64,000 nt of DNA. It comes from Phenylobacterium sp. (GTDB taxonomy: Bacteria; Pseudomonadota; Alphaproteobacteria; Caulobacterales; Caulobacteraceae). The stretch's first letter is position 1, and each line of letters opens with the position of its first letter. The translations under genes were made by a program, and so were the position numbers. The notes under the pieces are model-generated. The model was not told the DNA's origin and ran no database searches. It saw only the letters and a list, made by a program, of their open reading frames with translations. The stretch spans positions 62,001 through 126,000 of the forward strand of contig NZ_PNLB01000010.1 in assembly GCF_013822795.1 (NCBI RefSeq), written 5' to 3'. This document shows, piece after piece, positions 17,344 through 26,096 of the stretch.

Positions 17344-17565
17344 ATGAGACTGCCCGACGACCAACTGCAACGCCTGGCGCTGCACAGCGCCTTCGGACTC
17401 CACCTCGTCGCCAAATGGATGGCGACCCGCACCGACGTCGATCCGGAAATTCGTGAGCGGCTTTCGGTCCATATGGCCGCCCTCGACGGCGTGCTGTCGG
17501 CCACCGGCCACGACTGGATCCGGGAAGAGATCGAAGGCACCGAGGCGGCCCTGCAAGGGCGCTGA
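17344..17565 (+). CDS. small conserved-looking hypothetical protein (73 aa)
   Basis: Acidic-basic helical protein with no signal or membrane segment. The ATG is preceded by GAGGGAG at 5 bases, which favours it over an ATG 18 bases upstream. Codon use is like its neighbours. It reads MRLPDDQLQRLALHSAFGLH at the N-terminus. No family recognised. Confidence 0.65.
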   Translation: MRLPDDQLQRLALHSAFGLHLVAKWMATRTDVDPEIRERLSVHMAALDGVLSATGHDWIREEIEGTEAALQGR

Positions 17566-17614
17566 GCCCTCGCAGGACTGGACCTGCGGGCTGCGAACCG
17601 GCTAGTGGGCGGCC

Positions 17615-18517
17615 ATGACCAAGACCGCCCCCGTCGTCGCCGACCTGCCCGGCGCCATGCGCACCACCGGCTGGGCCGACTACGCCCTGCTGGACAGCGG
17701 CGGCGGCCGCAAGCTGGAACGCTACGGCCCCTATACCGTCGTGCGCCCCGAGCCCCAGGCTATGTGGGACCCGCGCCTGCCGGCCGCGACCTGGGACAAG
17801 GCCGACGCCGTCTTCGATCCGTCCGACGAGGAGGACGCGGGCAAGTGGCGCTTCCGCGGCAAGCCCAAGGAAAGCTGGCCGATGGCCTGGGGCGACGTGC
17901 GCTTCCACGCCCGCTTCACCGCCTTCCGCCACCTGGCCTTCTTCCCCGAGCAAGCCGCCAACTGGGCCTGGCTGGACCAGCGGGTCCGCGCCCTGCCCGA
18001 TCAGCCGCGCATCCTGAACCTGTTCGGCTACACCGGCGTCGCCAGCCTGGTTTGCGCCGCCGCCGGCGCCCACGTCACCCACGTCGACGCCTCCAAGAAG
18101 GCCATCGCCTGGGCGCGCGAGAACGCCGCCCTGTCGGGGCTGGAAGACCGCCCGATCCGCTGGATCTGCGAGGACGCCCGCCGCTACGTCCAGCGCGAGG
18201 TGCGCCGCGGCTCACGCTATGACGGCATCATCCTCGACCCGCCGAAGTACGGCCGCGGCCCGGACGGCGAGGTCTGGCGCCTGTTCGAAAACCTGCCTGA
18301 GCTTTCGGCCCTATGCGCCGAACTTCTCGGAGAAAATGCGTCTTTCCTGCTGCTCAACGCCTATGCCGAGCGCATCTCCGGAGCGGCGCTGTCGTCGCTG
18401 TGCGCCGCCAAGCTGGGCGGCCGCGCCGGGACCATCGACTGGGGCGAACTGACCCTGGTCGAGGACGCCGCCGACCGCCAGATCGGCATGTCCTTCTACG
18501 GGCGGTGGTCGGCATGA
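17615..18517 (+). CDS. class I SAM-dependent methyltransferase (RlmI/COG1092-like rRNA methylase)
   Basis: 300 residues. SAM motif I is NLFGYTGVASLVCAAAGA near residue 130, the acidic VDASKKAIAWARENA follows, and the catalytic-type motif is ILDPPKYGRGPDGE near 209-222. This combination is typical of the 23S rRNA cytosine methyltransferases of the RlmI/RlmK group, but the N-terminal PUA domain of RlmI is missing. The stop overlaps the next gene by 4 bases (ATGA), coupling it to a SpoU-type RNA methylase. Confidence 0.87.
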   Translation: MTKTAPVVADLPGAMRTTGWADYALLDSGGGRKLERYGPYTVVRPEPQAMWDPRLPAATWDKADAVFDPSDEEDAGKWRFRGKPKESWPMAWGDVRFHARFTAFRHLAFFPEQAANWAWLDQRVRALPDQPRILNLFGYTGVASLVCAAAGAHVTHVDASKKAIAWARENAALSGLEDRPIRWICEDARRYVQREVRRGSRYDGIILDPPKYGRGPDGEVWRLFENLPELSALCAELLGENASFLLLNAYAERISGAALSSLCAAKLGGRAGTIDWGELTLVEDAADRQIGMSFYGRWSA

Positions 18518-19299
18518 GCCGCCTCGTCACCTCGCTGACCAACCCGACGGTCAAGTCGGTCCGCGGCCTGCACCTGCGCAAGGAGCGCGAGCAGTCGGGA
18601 CTGTTCGTGGCCGAGGGCCTGAAGATCGTCACCGAGGCGGTCGAACTCGGCCACGCGCCGCGCATCCTGATGTACGGCAAGGACGCCGAGGGCCATCCTC
18701 TGCTCAAGCGCGCGATCCAGGCGACGCTGGCGGCCCGCGGCGAGGTGATCGAGGTCACCCAGGACATCCTCGCCAAGGTCTCGCGCCGCGATAACCCGCA
18801 AGCCGTCGTCGCGGTGTTCGCCCAGGTGTTCGCGCCGCTGGCCTCGCTCGATCCGGCCGCCGCGACCTGCTTCGTCGCCCTGCACCGGGTGCGCGATCCC
18901 GGCAATCTCGGCACCATCGTGCGCACCGCCGACGCCGCCGGCTGCGGCGCCGTGATCCTGGTCGGCGACTGCTGCGATCCGTTCTCGGTCGAGGCGGTCC
19001 GCGCCACCATGGGCTCGATCTTCGCCGTCCCGATCGTCAAGGCGACCGAGGCCGAGTTCGCCGCCTGGCGCGCGTCCTGGCCAGGCTCGGTGGTCGGCAC
19101 CCTGCTCAGCGCCGAAGTCGACCATCGCCAGGCGACCTACACCAAGCCGGCCATGATCCTGATGGGCAACGAGCAGCAGGGCCTGACGCCGGAAATGGCC
19201 GCGCTCTGCGACGTCAACGTCAAGATCCCGATGCGCGGCCGCGCCGACAGCCTCAACCTGTCGGTCGCCACCGGCATCATGATCTACGCCGCCACCTGA
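18514..19299 (+). CDS. TrmH/SpoU-family RNA 2'-O-methyltransferase
   Basis: 261 residues. N-terminal substrate-binding region with NPTVKSVRGLHLRKER, then the SPOUT knot: HRVRDPGNLGTIVRTADAAG near residues 126-145, ILMGNEQQGL near 215, and IPMRGRADSLNLSVATGI near 237-254. These are the three family motifs. It probably methylates a ribose in rRNA or tRNA. The ATGA overlap with the preceding methyltransferase implies one operon of two RNA-modifying enzymes. Confidence 0.92.
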   Translation: MSRLVTSLTNPTVKSVRGLHLRKEREQSGLFVAEGLKIVTEAVELGHAPRILMYGKDAEGHPLLKRAIQATLAARGEVIEVTQDILAKVSRRDNPQAVVAVFAQVFAPLASLDPAAATCFVALHRVRDPGNLGTIVRTADAAGCGAVILVGDCCDPFSVEAVRATMGSIFAVPIVKATEAEFAAWRASWPGSVVGTLLSAEVDHRQATYTKPAMILMGNEQQGLTPEMAALCDVNVKIPMRGRADSLNLSVATGIMIYAAT

Positions 19300-19333
19300 C
19301 CCCTCCTCCGCCCGCGAAGCCCCGCCAATCGCC

Positions 19334-19374
19334 TTGACGCCGATTTATATAGCTATGCATATATCACGCTATAT
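19334..19374 (+). promoter_or_regulatory. AT-rich promoter/operator region of the MarR-GNAT gene
   Basis: In a GC-rich surround this stretch has TTGACG (19334-19339), 17 bases, then GCATAT (19357-19362). It also has an inverted repeat ATATAGC (19347-19353) / GCTATAT (19368-19374) and an internal palindrome TATGCATA. The overlap of a sigma70-like promoter and dyads 22 bases before the start fits autoregulation by the encoded MarR domain. Confidence 0.55.
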
Positions 19375-19395
19375 TCATGCTCGCGGAGCGGCAAG

Positions 19396-20346
19396 ATGAC
19401 CCCCGACACCCTTTCCGACCTCGGCGTGATGTTCCTGGGCAGCCGGCTGAAGCGGCTCGGCGACCGACTGCAAACCGAAGCCGGCGCCATCCTCCAGGCC
19501 ATGGACCTGCCGGTGCAGCCGGCTCAGCAGCCGCTGCTGGCGGTGCTGCGCCGCGAAGGCCCGCTCACCGTCGGCGCCATCGCCCAGCACCTGCGCGTCA
19601 GCCAGCCGACCACCACCCGCGCCTTGCAGGCCCTGGTCGAGCAAGGCCTGATCGAGGCCGGCAAGGACGGCCGCGACCAGCGTCAGAAGGTGCTCTCGCT
19701 CACCGCCGCGGGCGAAGCGCTCATGGACCGGCTCGAAGCTGACCTCTGGCCGCGGGTCGAGGCCGCCGCGATCTCGCTCTGCGACGGCCGCCATCGGGAG
19801 CTCATGAACGCCCTCGCCACGGTCGAGGCCGCCCTCGACCGACGCTCGCTGACCGAACGGACCTTGGCCCCCGACATGGCCGTTCGCGACTTCACCGACG
19901 ATCTGGCCGAGGCCTTCTATCGGATCAACGCCGAGTGGATCGAGGCGATGTTCACGCTGGAGGCCAACGACATCGACCTGATGTCCAATCCCCGGGCGCG
20001 GATCATCGACCCCGGCGGCGCGATCCTGTTCGCGCAGGCCGAGGGCCTGGGCGTGGTCGGAACCTGCGCGATCATGAAGGCCAAGGACGGCTGGTACGAA
20101 CTGACCAAGATGGGCGTCTCGGAGTCCGCGCGCGGCCGCAAGGTCGGCGAGTTCCTGCTGGCGAAGGCGATCGAGCGCGCCCGCGCCATGGGCGCGGCCG
20201 ACCAACTCTACCTGCTGACCAACACCAAGTGCGGACCGGCCATCCACCTCTACGAAAAGCTGGGGTTCCAGCACGACGCCGAGGTGATGGCCCTGTTCGG
20301 CGCCCGCTATGAGCGCTGCGACGTCGCCATGCGCTTCCGCGGCTAG
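19396..20346 (+). CDS. MarR-type regulator fused to a GNAT acetyltransferase
   Basis: 316 residues. Residues about 1-145 form a MarR winged helix (VGAIAQHLRVSQPTTTRALQALVEQGLI, then the wing with DGRDQRQKVLSLTAAG). Residues about 155-316 form a GNAT domain with ELTKMGVSESARGRKVGEFLL as acetyl-CoA site and HLYEKLGFQ near the end. Such one-chain regulator-acetyltransferases occur in several proteobacteria. The effector and acetylated substrate are unknown. It is followed directly by a conserved-loop hairpin repeat. Confidence 0.9.
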   Translation: MTPDTLSDLGVMFLGSRLKRLGDRLQTEAGAILQAMDLPVQPAQQPLLAVLRREGPLTVGAIAQHLRVSQPTTTRALQALVEQGLIEAGKDGRDQRQKVLSLTAAGEALMDRLEADLWPRVEAAAISLCDGRHRELMNALATVEAALDRRSLTERTLAPDMAVRDFTDDLAEAFYRINAEWIEAMFTLEANDIDLMSNPRARIIDPGGAILFAQAEGLGVVGTCAIMKAKDGWYELTKMGVSESARGRKVGEFLLAKAIERARAMGAADQLYLLTNTKCGPAIHLYEKLGFQHDAEVMALFGARYERCDVAMRFRG

Positions 20347-20393
20347 AGCGTGACAGCTTCAAGTGGAAGCCGGTTGAAGCGACCGTCACGCTC
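20346..20393. repeat. hairpin repeat with GTGGNNGCCGG loop, copy 1
   Basis: Outer arms GAGCGTGAC (20346-20354) and GTCACGCTC (20385-20393), inner arms GCTTCAA and TTGAAGC, loop GTGGAAGCCGG. It starts on the last base of the MarR-GNAT stop codon and lies between convergent genes, so it may act as a terminator. A second copy with different stems but the same loop plan is at 46821-46869. Confidence 0.8.
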
Positions 20394-20411
20394 CAACATT
20401 TGGAAACCCGA

Positions 20412-22847
20412 TCAGGTCCCGCGCGGCTTGGCCCGCGCGGTCGGGGCGGTGTTGGCGGGGTCCTCGGGCCAGACGTGCTTGGGATAGCGCCCGCGCATGT
20501 CGGAGCGCACGTCCCGCCAGGACCCGCCCCAGAACCCCGGCAGGTCCTTGGTCGTCTGGATCGGCCGATGTCCGGGCGACAGCAACGACAGGGTCAGCGG
20601 CACGCCGGCGACGCGCGGATGCTCCTTCAGCCCGAACACCTCCTGCACCCGCACGTCGACCCTAGGCCCGCCCTCGGCGGCGTAGTCGATGGCGAAGCTG
20701 TTGCCGGTCGGCGCCGTCCAGCGCGCCGGCGCGCTGGCTTCCAGCTTGCGCTGCAACTCCCAGGGCACCAGCGCCCGCACCGCTCCATCCAGCGCATCGG
20801 GCTTCAGCGCCGCCAGCGAGCGCACCCCCGACAACAGCGGCGTCAGCCAGTCGTCGATCTTCGCCAGCAGCGCCTCGTCGCTCAGGTCGGGCCAGTCCTG
20901 GCCCTGGGCCCAGAGGAAGGCGCCGCGCTCACGGAACGACCTGATCGCCTCGCCCCACGGCAGCTTCGCAAGCCCTTCGGCCCGCGCGCGATTCGCCAGG
21001 GCCTGGGCGACCAGCGCCGGGTCGGGGTTCTCGTCGATCTCCTCGCGCACGGTGATGCGGCCCAGCCGCGTCAGCCGCTTGGCCCGCAGCCGGCCTCCGC
21101 CGCTCTCGTCGAGCCGGTCTTCGATCTCCAGTTGGTCCCTGAAGGCCCGGACCAGTTCGGCCTCATCGACCGGCGCCGCCAACAGGATGCGATCGCGCCG
21201 TTCGCCGCCGCCCATCTCGGCGATGGCCAGCCACTTCTCCCGCGCCAGGGCGTCGGTCGGCTCGACGAACGCCCCGCGGCCGCTGACCAGCTGGAATTCG
21301 CCGGTCCCGCCGCGCGCCTTGGCCACCCGCTCCGGATAGGCGAAGGCCAGCAGCAGGCCGTCGTCCAGCGGCTCGCCCTTGCCCGGCTTGCCGGCCAGCC
21401 TGGCCCAGCGGTCAGCCAGGGCCCGGGCGTCGCGCGCCCGCGGCGAACGATCCCGACCCAAGCCCTCCATCCGGTGGCGCAGATCGGCGTCGCGTCCGCC
21501 TAGGCCGCGCTCGGTCACCAGGGCGGCGATCTGCGCCGCCCGTTCGGCCTGGCCGGTCTCGCCGGCCTTCAGAACCATATGCGCCAGCCGCGGAGCGAGC
21601 GGGAACTCGCTCAGCGCCTCGCCGTGGGCGGTCAGCACCCCGTCCTCGCTCAGCGCCTCCAGGCGCCGCAGCAGCGCCCGCGCCTCGTTGAACGCTGCGG
21701 CCGGCGGCGGATCCAGGAACGCCAGCTCGCTCGGATCGCGCGCGCCCCAGCGCGCCAGGTCCAGCGCCAGCCCCGACAGCTCGGCGTCGAGGATCTCCGG
21801 ATCGGCGAAGGCCGGCAGCGCCCGGGTCTCCGCCTCGTCCCACAGCCGGTAGCCGACGCCCGGTTCGGTGCGCCCCGCCCGGCCGCGCCGCTGGTCGGCG
21901 GCGGCGCGGCTCACCCGCACCGTCGCCAACCGGGTCAGGCCGCTGGCCGGATCGAAGCGCGGCACGCGCGCCAGCCCGCAGTCGATCACCACCCGCACGC
22001 CCTCGATGGTCAGGCTGGTCTCGGCGATCGAGGTCGCCAGCACCACCTTGCGCACCCCGGCCGGCGCCGGGCTGATCGCCGCGTCCTGCTCGGCCGGGTC
22101 CAACGCGCCATAGAGCGGGGCGATGCGCACGTCGGGCCGGCGCACGCGCTCGGCCAGCAGTTCGGCCGTGCGCCGGATCTCGCCCTGCCCCGGCAGGAAC
22201 ACCAGGATGCTGCCGCTTTCCTCGGCCAACGCCCGCTCCACGGCGCGAACCACCCGGTCCTCCAGCCGCAAGCGCTCGTCGCGGCCCAGATAGCGAGTAT
22301 CCACAGGAAAGCTGCGCCCCTGGCTCTCGATCACCGGCGCCTGGTCGAGCAGCCGCCCCACCGCCGCCCCGTCCAGGGTCGCCGACATCACCAGGATCCG
22401 CAGGTCGTCGCGCAGCACCCCCTGCGCGTCGCGCGCCAGGGCCAGGCCCAGGTCCGCGTCCAGGCTGCGCTCATGAAACTCGTCGAAGATCACCGCGCCC
22501 ACGCCGTCCAGGCTCGGATCGGCGAGGATCATGCGGCTGAAGACGCCCTCGGTGACCACTTCGATGCGGGTGCGGGCCGACACCTTCGACTGCATCCGAA
22601 CTCGATAACCGACTGTTTCGCCTACCTTTTCGCCTAAGGTCTTGGCCATGCGCTCGGCCGCTGCGCGCGCCGCCAGCCGCCGCGGCTCCAGCATCACGAT
22701 CTTGCGGCGCTCCAGCCACGCTGCGTCCAGCAGGCGCAGCGGGACCAGCGTCGTCTTGCCCGCGCCGGGCGGCGCCACCAGCACCGCCGACGTCCGCGCA
22801 TCGAGCGCCGTCAGCAGGGCGGGCAAAATTTCCTCTACCGGAAGCAT
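20412..22847 (-). CDS. hrpB: ATP-dependent helicase HrpB
   Basis: About 811 residues, normal for HrpB, a DExH-box helicase whose role in many bacteria is unclear. The nucleotide motif PPGAGKTT is near residue 27, the DEFHE box near 120, SATLDG near 155, and the DEAH C-terminal signature RRGRAGRTEPG near 325. The HrpB C-terminal domain ends with PPDTSK-like spacing replaced here by HRPIQTTKDLPGFW. The ATG at MLPVEEILPAL is chosen; a start 72 bases upstream is possible but lacks family resemblance. Confidence 0.93.
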   Translation of the reverse strand: MLPVEEILPALLTALDARTSAVLVAPPGAGKTTLVPLRLLDAAWLERRKIVMLEPRRLAARAAAERMAKTLGEKVGETVGYRVRMQSKVSARTRIEVVTEGVFSRMILADPSLDGVGAVIFDEFHERSLDADLGLALARDAQGVLRDDLRILVMSATLDGAAVGRLLDQAPVIESQGRSFPVDTRYLGRDERLRLEDRVVRAVERALAEESGSILVFLPGQGEIRRTAELLAERVRRPDVRIAPLYGALDPAEQDAAISPAPAGVRKVVLATSIAETSLTIEGVRVVIDCGLARVPRFDPASGLTRLATVRVSRAAADQRRGRAGRTEPGVGYRLWDEAETRALPAFADPEILDAELSGLALDLARWGARDPSELAFLDPPPAAAFNEARALLRRLEALSEDGVLTAHGEALSEFPLAPRLAHMVLKAGETGQAERAAQIAALVTERGLGGRDADLRHRMEGLGRDRSPRARDARALADRWARLAGKPGKGEPLDDGLLLAFAYPERVAKARGGTGEFQLVSGRGAFVEPTDALAREKWLAIAEMGGGERRDRILLAAPVDEAELVRAFRDQLEIEDRLDESGGGRLRAKRLTRLGRITVREEIDENPDPALVAQALANRARAEGLAKLPWGEAIRSFRERGAFLWAQGQDWPDLSDEALLAKIDDWLTPLLSGVRSLAALKPDALDGAVRALVPWELQRKLEASAPARWTAPTGNSFAIDYAAEGGPRVDVRVQEVFGLKEHPRVAGVPLTLSLLSPGHRPIQTTKDLPGFWGGSWRDVRSDMRGRYPKHVWPEDPANTAPTARAKPRGT

Positions 22848-22951
22848 GCCGTGGTCTAGCCGCGCCTGCGCGCCGGGCCAAGACGGACGCTCATCCTGCG
22901 GGCGCCCGCTTTCGCGCAAAGCACAGCGACGGCTTGGCGCTTGACCACAAG

Positions 22952-22972
22952 GTTACGAAGAGGCCACGTAAC
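22952..22972. promoter_or_regulatory. inverted repeat upstream of the amino-acid permease
   Basis: GTTACG (22952-22957) and CGTAAC (22967-22972), perfect 6-base arms spaced by 9. It lies about 50 bases before the permease start and 10 bases after a TTGACC that could serve as a -35. A regulator site is possible; none is identified. Confidence 0.4.
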
Positions 22973-23021
22973 GCCAATCAAACCGCGCGGCGGGGGCCGC
23001 ACGGGTTTTCCTGGAGGAAAT

Positions 23022-24569
23022 ATGTGGCGAGTTAAATCGCTCGACGCGATTCTCGCGACCGCGGAGAAAAAGTCTCTGCACCGGTCGCTGGGCGCGTTTC
23101 AGCTTACCATGCTTGGCATCGGGGCCATTATCGGCACGGGGATCTTCGTTCTGACCGCCGAAGCGGCGCAGAAGGCGGGCCCTGGCATGATCGCCGCCTT
23201 CATCATTGCTGGCTTCGTCTGCGCGGTCGCCGCGCTCTGCTACGCCGAAATGTCGTCGATGGTCCCGGTTTCCGGGTCCGCCTACACCTATAGCTACGCC
23301 GTCATGGGCGAACTTCTGGCCTGGATGGTCGGCTGGGCGCTAATCCTGGAATACGCCGTCGCCGCGGGCGCGGTGTCGGTCGGCTGGTCCGGCTACGTAG
23401 TCGGCCTGATCGAGCACGCCTTCCACATCGACATTCCGAACGCGCTCGTGCTCGGCCCGATGGACGGCGGCATCGTCAACCTGCCGGCCGCGCTGATCGC
23501 CCTGGCGGTCACCGGCCTGCTGGTCGTCGGCACCAAGGAATCGGCGACCGTGAACGCCATCCTGGTGGCGGTGAAGGTCGCGGCGCTGACCCTCTTCATC
23601 TTCCTCGCCGTTCCGGTGATGAACATGGAGAACTTCCATCCGTTCGCCCCGCTCGGCATGGCCGGGATCTCGGCGGCGGCGGCCTCTATCTTCTTCGCCT
23701 ATGTCGGCTTCGACGCGGTCTCGACTGCGGCCGAAGAGACCAAGAACCCCCAGCGCAACATGCCCATCGGCCTGATCGGCTCGCTCGGCATCTGCACCAT
23801 CTTCTACATCCTGGTCGCCTCCGGCGTCATCGGCACGGTCGGCGCCCAACCGCTCACCGACGCCAACGGCGCGGGCCTGCGCCCCGGCAGCCCTGAACTC
23901 ACCGCCGCCTGTAAGGCCGCCGGCGACGCCGCCGTGGTCTGCTCGAAGGAAGCCCTGGCCTGGACCCTGCGCTCCATCGGCTGGCCGCAGGTCGGCAACC
24001 TGATCGGCCTCGCCGCCGGTCTGGCCCTGCCCTCGGTCATCCTGATGATGATGTTCGGCCAGACCCGGATCTTCTTCGTCATGAGCCGCGACGGCCTGCT
24101 GCCGGCCGTGCTGTCCAAGGTCCACCCGAAGTACCACACCCCGCACGTGATCACCGTGATCACCGGCGTGTTCGTGTCGCTGTTCGCGGCCTTCTTCCCG
24201 GTCGGGGTGCTGGCCGACATCTCCAACTCGGGCACGCTGTTCGCGTTCGCGATGGTGGCGATCGCGGTGCTGGTGCTGCGCAAGACCGATCCGGACCGCA
24301 AGCGTCCGTTCCGCGCGCCGGCGATCATGATCGTCGCGCCGCTCGCCGCGGTCGGCTGCGTCTACCTGTTCTTCAGCCTGTCGACCGAGACCAAGCTGCT
24401 GTTCCTGGGCTGGGCCCTGGTCGGCCTGGTGGTCTACTTCCTCTACGGCTACCGCAAGAGCCACGTCGGCCGGGGCATCGTCGATGTCCCCGAACTGTCG
24501 CCCGACGCGCCTCCTGGCCCCGTCGCGCCGATGCCCGGCGCGCCGGCGCCCGGCGATCGCCAGCACTGA
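23022..24569 (+). CDS. APC-family amino-acid permease (cationic amino-acid type)
   Basis: 515 residues, about 12-13 membrane segments. The N-terminus is hydrophilic (RSLGAFQLTMLGIG) and leads into GAIIGTGIFVLTAEA, the substrate-binding helix 1 signature of APC transporters. FFAYVGFDAVSTAAEETKNP is the second signature near residue 225-245. It resembles the YfnA/CAT-like group. The ATG is set by GGAGGA four bases upstream. The gene stands alone and ends in a clear intrinsic terminator. Confidence 0.93.
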   Translation: MWRVKSLDAILATAEKKSLHRSLGAFQLTMLGIGAIIGTGIFVLTAEAAQKAGPGMIAAFIIAGFVCAVAALCYAEMSSMVPVSGSAYTYSYAVMGELLAWMVGWALILEYAVAAGAVSVGWSGYVVGLIEHAFHIDIPNALVLGPMDGGIVNLPAALIALAVTGLLVVGTKESATVNAILVAVKVAALTLFIFLAVPVMNMENFHPFAPLGMAGISAAAASIFFAYVGFDAVSTAAEETKNPQRNMPIGLIGSLGICTIFYILVASGVIGTVGAQPLTDANGAGLRPGSPELTAACKAAGDAAVVCSKEALAWTLRSIGWPQVGNLIGLAAGLALPSVILMMMFGQTRIFFVMSRDGLLPAVLSKVHPKYHTPHVITVITGVFVSLFAAFFPVGVLADISNSGTLFAFAMVAIAVLVLRKTDPDRKRPFRAPAIMIVAPLAAVGCVYLFFSLSTETKLLFLGWALVGLVVYFLYGYRKSHVGRGIVDVPELSPDAPPGPVAPMPGAPAPGDRQH

Positions 24570-24576
24570 TTTGGAG

Positions 24577-24605
24577 AGGCCCGGGTTCGTCCCGGGCCTT
24601 TTCTT
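24577..24605 (+). terminator. rho-independent terminator of the permease gene
   Basis: Nine-base stem AGGCCCGGG / CCCGGGCCT, loop TTCGT, then TTTTCTT. It begins 8 bases after the permease stop. Confidence 0.9.
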
Positions 24606-24634
24606 ATGGCGCGACAGGCCCGATGTTAGGAACC

Positions 24635-25303
24635 ATGAACGCCGAGCCCACCATCCGCGCCCTGATCGCGCCGGTCACCCCGCTGCAGCAGAACTGCACC
24701 ATCGTCTGGTGCGCCAAGACGCTGAAGGCCGCCATCATCGATCCCGGCGGTGAAGTCCCGCGCCTACTCGAAGCCCTGAAGGCGCACTGCCTGACGCTCG
24801 AGAAGATCTGGATCACCCACGGCCACCTCGACCACGCGGGTGGAACCGCCGCCCTGCAGGAGGCGACCGGCGCCGTGGTCGAGGGCCCCCACCCCGACGA
24901 CGCCTTCTGGATCGACGAGATCACCGCCTCGGGCGCCAAGTGGGGCATGCCCGACGCCCGCTCCTTCACCCCCGACCGCTGGCTGGCTGACGGCGACACG
25001 GTGTCGCTGGGCGAGACCCAGTTCGAGGTCTTCCACTGCCCGGGCCACACCCCCGGCCACGTGGTGTTCTTCCACCGGCAGGCCCGCTTCGCCCAGGTCG
25101 GCGACGTGCTGTTCCAGGGATCGGTCGGGCGCACGGACTTCCCGCGCGGCAATCACCAGCAACTGATCGACTCGATCACCGGCAAGCTCTGGCCGCTCGG
25201 CGACGACGTCGCCTTCGTGCCCGGTCACGGCCCGATGTCGACCTTCGGACAGGAGCGCCGCACCAACCCCTTCGTCGCCGACGAGGTCCTGGCCGGCGCC
25301 TAA
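24635..25303 (+). CDS. MBL-fold metallo-hydrolase (glyoxalase II-like, YcbL type)
   Basis: 222 residues. The metal site THGHLDHAGG is near residue 62, further ligands are HCPGHTPGH near 137-145, GDVLFQGSVGRTDFP near 160, and PGHGPMSTFGQE near 200. The GRTDFPRG motif is characteristic of the YcbL group of glyoxalase II-like enzymes, which act on thioesters such as S-lactoylglutathione. ATG 24635 follows an AGGA and is preferred to one 12 bases upstream. Confidence 0.9.
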   Translation: MNAEPTIRALIAPVTPLQQNCTIVWCAKTLKAAIIDPGGEVPRLLEALKAHCLTLEKIWITHGHLDHAGGTAALQEATGAVVEGPHPDDAFWIDEITASGAKWGMPDARSFTPDRWLADGDTVSLGETQFEVFHCPGHTPGHVVFFHRQARFAQVGDVLFQGSVGRTDFPRGNHQQLIDSITGKLWPLGDDVAFVPGHGPMSTFGQERRTNPFVADEVLAGA

Positions 25304-25340
25304 TGCTTTCAGTCGTGAAATCTGCGCGTTACGCGGGCGC

Positions 25341-26096
25341 GTGAAAATGGCCCGGATGGATACACGTAACGAACAGTCCGGGGCGGCCGCCAGCGCCCGC
25401 ATTCTGATGGTCGACGACGATCCGGGCATCCGCGATGTGGTGTCCGACTTCCTGGGCAAGCACGGCTACCAGGTCGAGACTGCCGGCGACGCGCGAGAGA
25501 TGGAGCAGGCGCTGGAGCGCGGCTCGGTCGACCTCATCGTGCTCGACGTCATGCTGCCTGGCGAGGACGGCCTAGCCATCTGCCGCCGCCTCGCCGTCGG
25601 CGAAGGCCCGCCGATCATCATGCTTTCGGCGATGGGCGAGGACACCGATCGCATCGTCGGGCTGGAGCTCGGCGCCGACGACTATCTCTCCAAGCCGTGC
25701 AATCCGCGTGAGCTGCTGGCTCGCGTCCGCGCCGTGCTGCGCCGCGCCGAACAGCGCGGCCAGAGCGCGGCGGCCGCCGCCGGCTGCGAATTCGCCGGCT
25801 GGCGCTTCGACCTCGTGCGCCGCGAACTGCGCTCCCCGCAGGGCGTGGTGGTCAATCTCTCGTCCGGCGAGTTCTCGCTGCTGCGCACCTTCGTCGAGCG
25901 GCCGCAGCGGGTGCTGACCCGCGACCAGCTGCTGGAGTTCGCCCGCGGTCCTGATTCCGACGCCTTCGACCGCGCCATCGACGTCCAGATCAGCCGCCTG
26001 CGCCGCAAGCTCGATGACGGCGGCGGCGGCCAGGACCTGATCCGCACCATCCGCAACGAAGGCTACATGTTCACCGCCAAGGTGAAGCGCCTGTGA
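25341..26096 (+). CDS. OmpR-family response regulator
   Basis: Up to 251 residues. Receiver domain with the acidic trio DDD near residue 24-26, phospho-acceptor Asp in VLDVMLPGEDG near 68, and Lys in SKPCNPREL near 117. The C-terminal winged helix has LLRTFVERPQRVLTRDQLLE and DVQISRLRRKL, typical of OmpR/PhoB. The start could be GTG 25341 or ATG 25356. The stop overlaps the kinase GTG start by 4 bases, so the pair is translationally coupled. The stimulus is unknown. Confidence 0.93.
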   Translation: MKMARMDTRNEQSGAAASARILMVDDDPGIRDVVSDFLGKHGYQVETAGDAREMEQALERGSVDLIVLDVMLPGEDGLAICRRLAVGEGPPIIMLSAMGEDTDRIVGLELGADDYLSKPCNPRELLARVRAVLRRAEQRGQSAAAAAGCEFAGWRFDLVRRELRSPQGVVVNLSSGEFSLLRTFVERPQRVLTRDQLLEFARGPDSDAFDRAIDVQISRLRRKLDDGGGGQDLIRTIRNEGYMFTAKVKRL

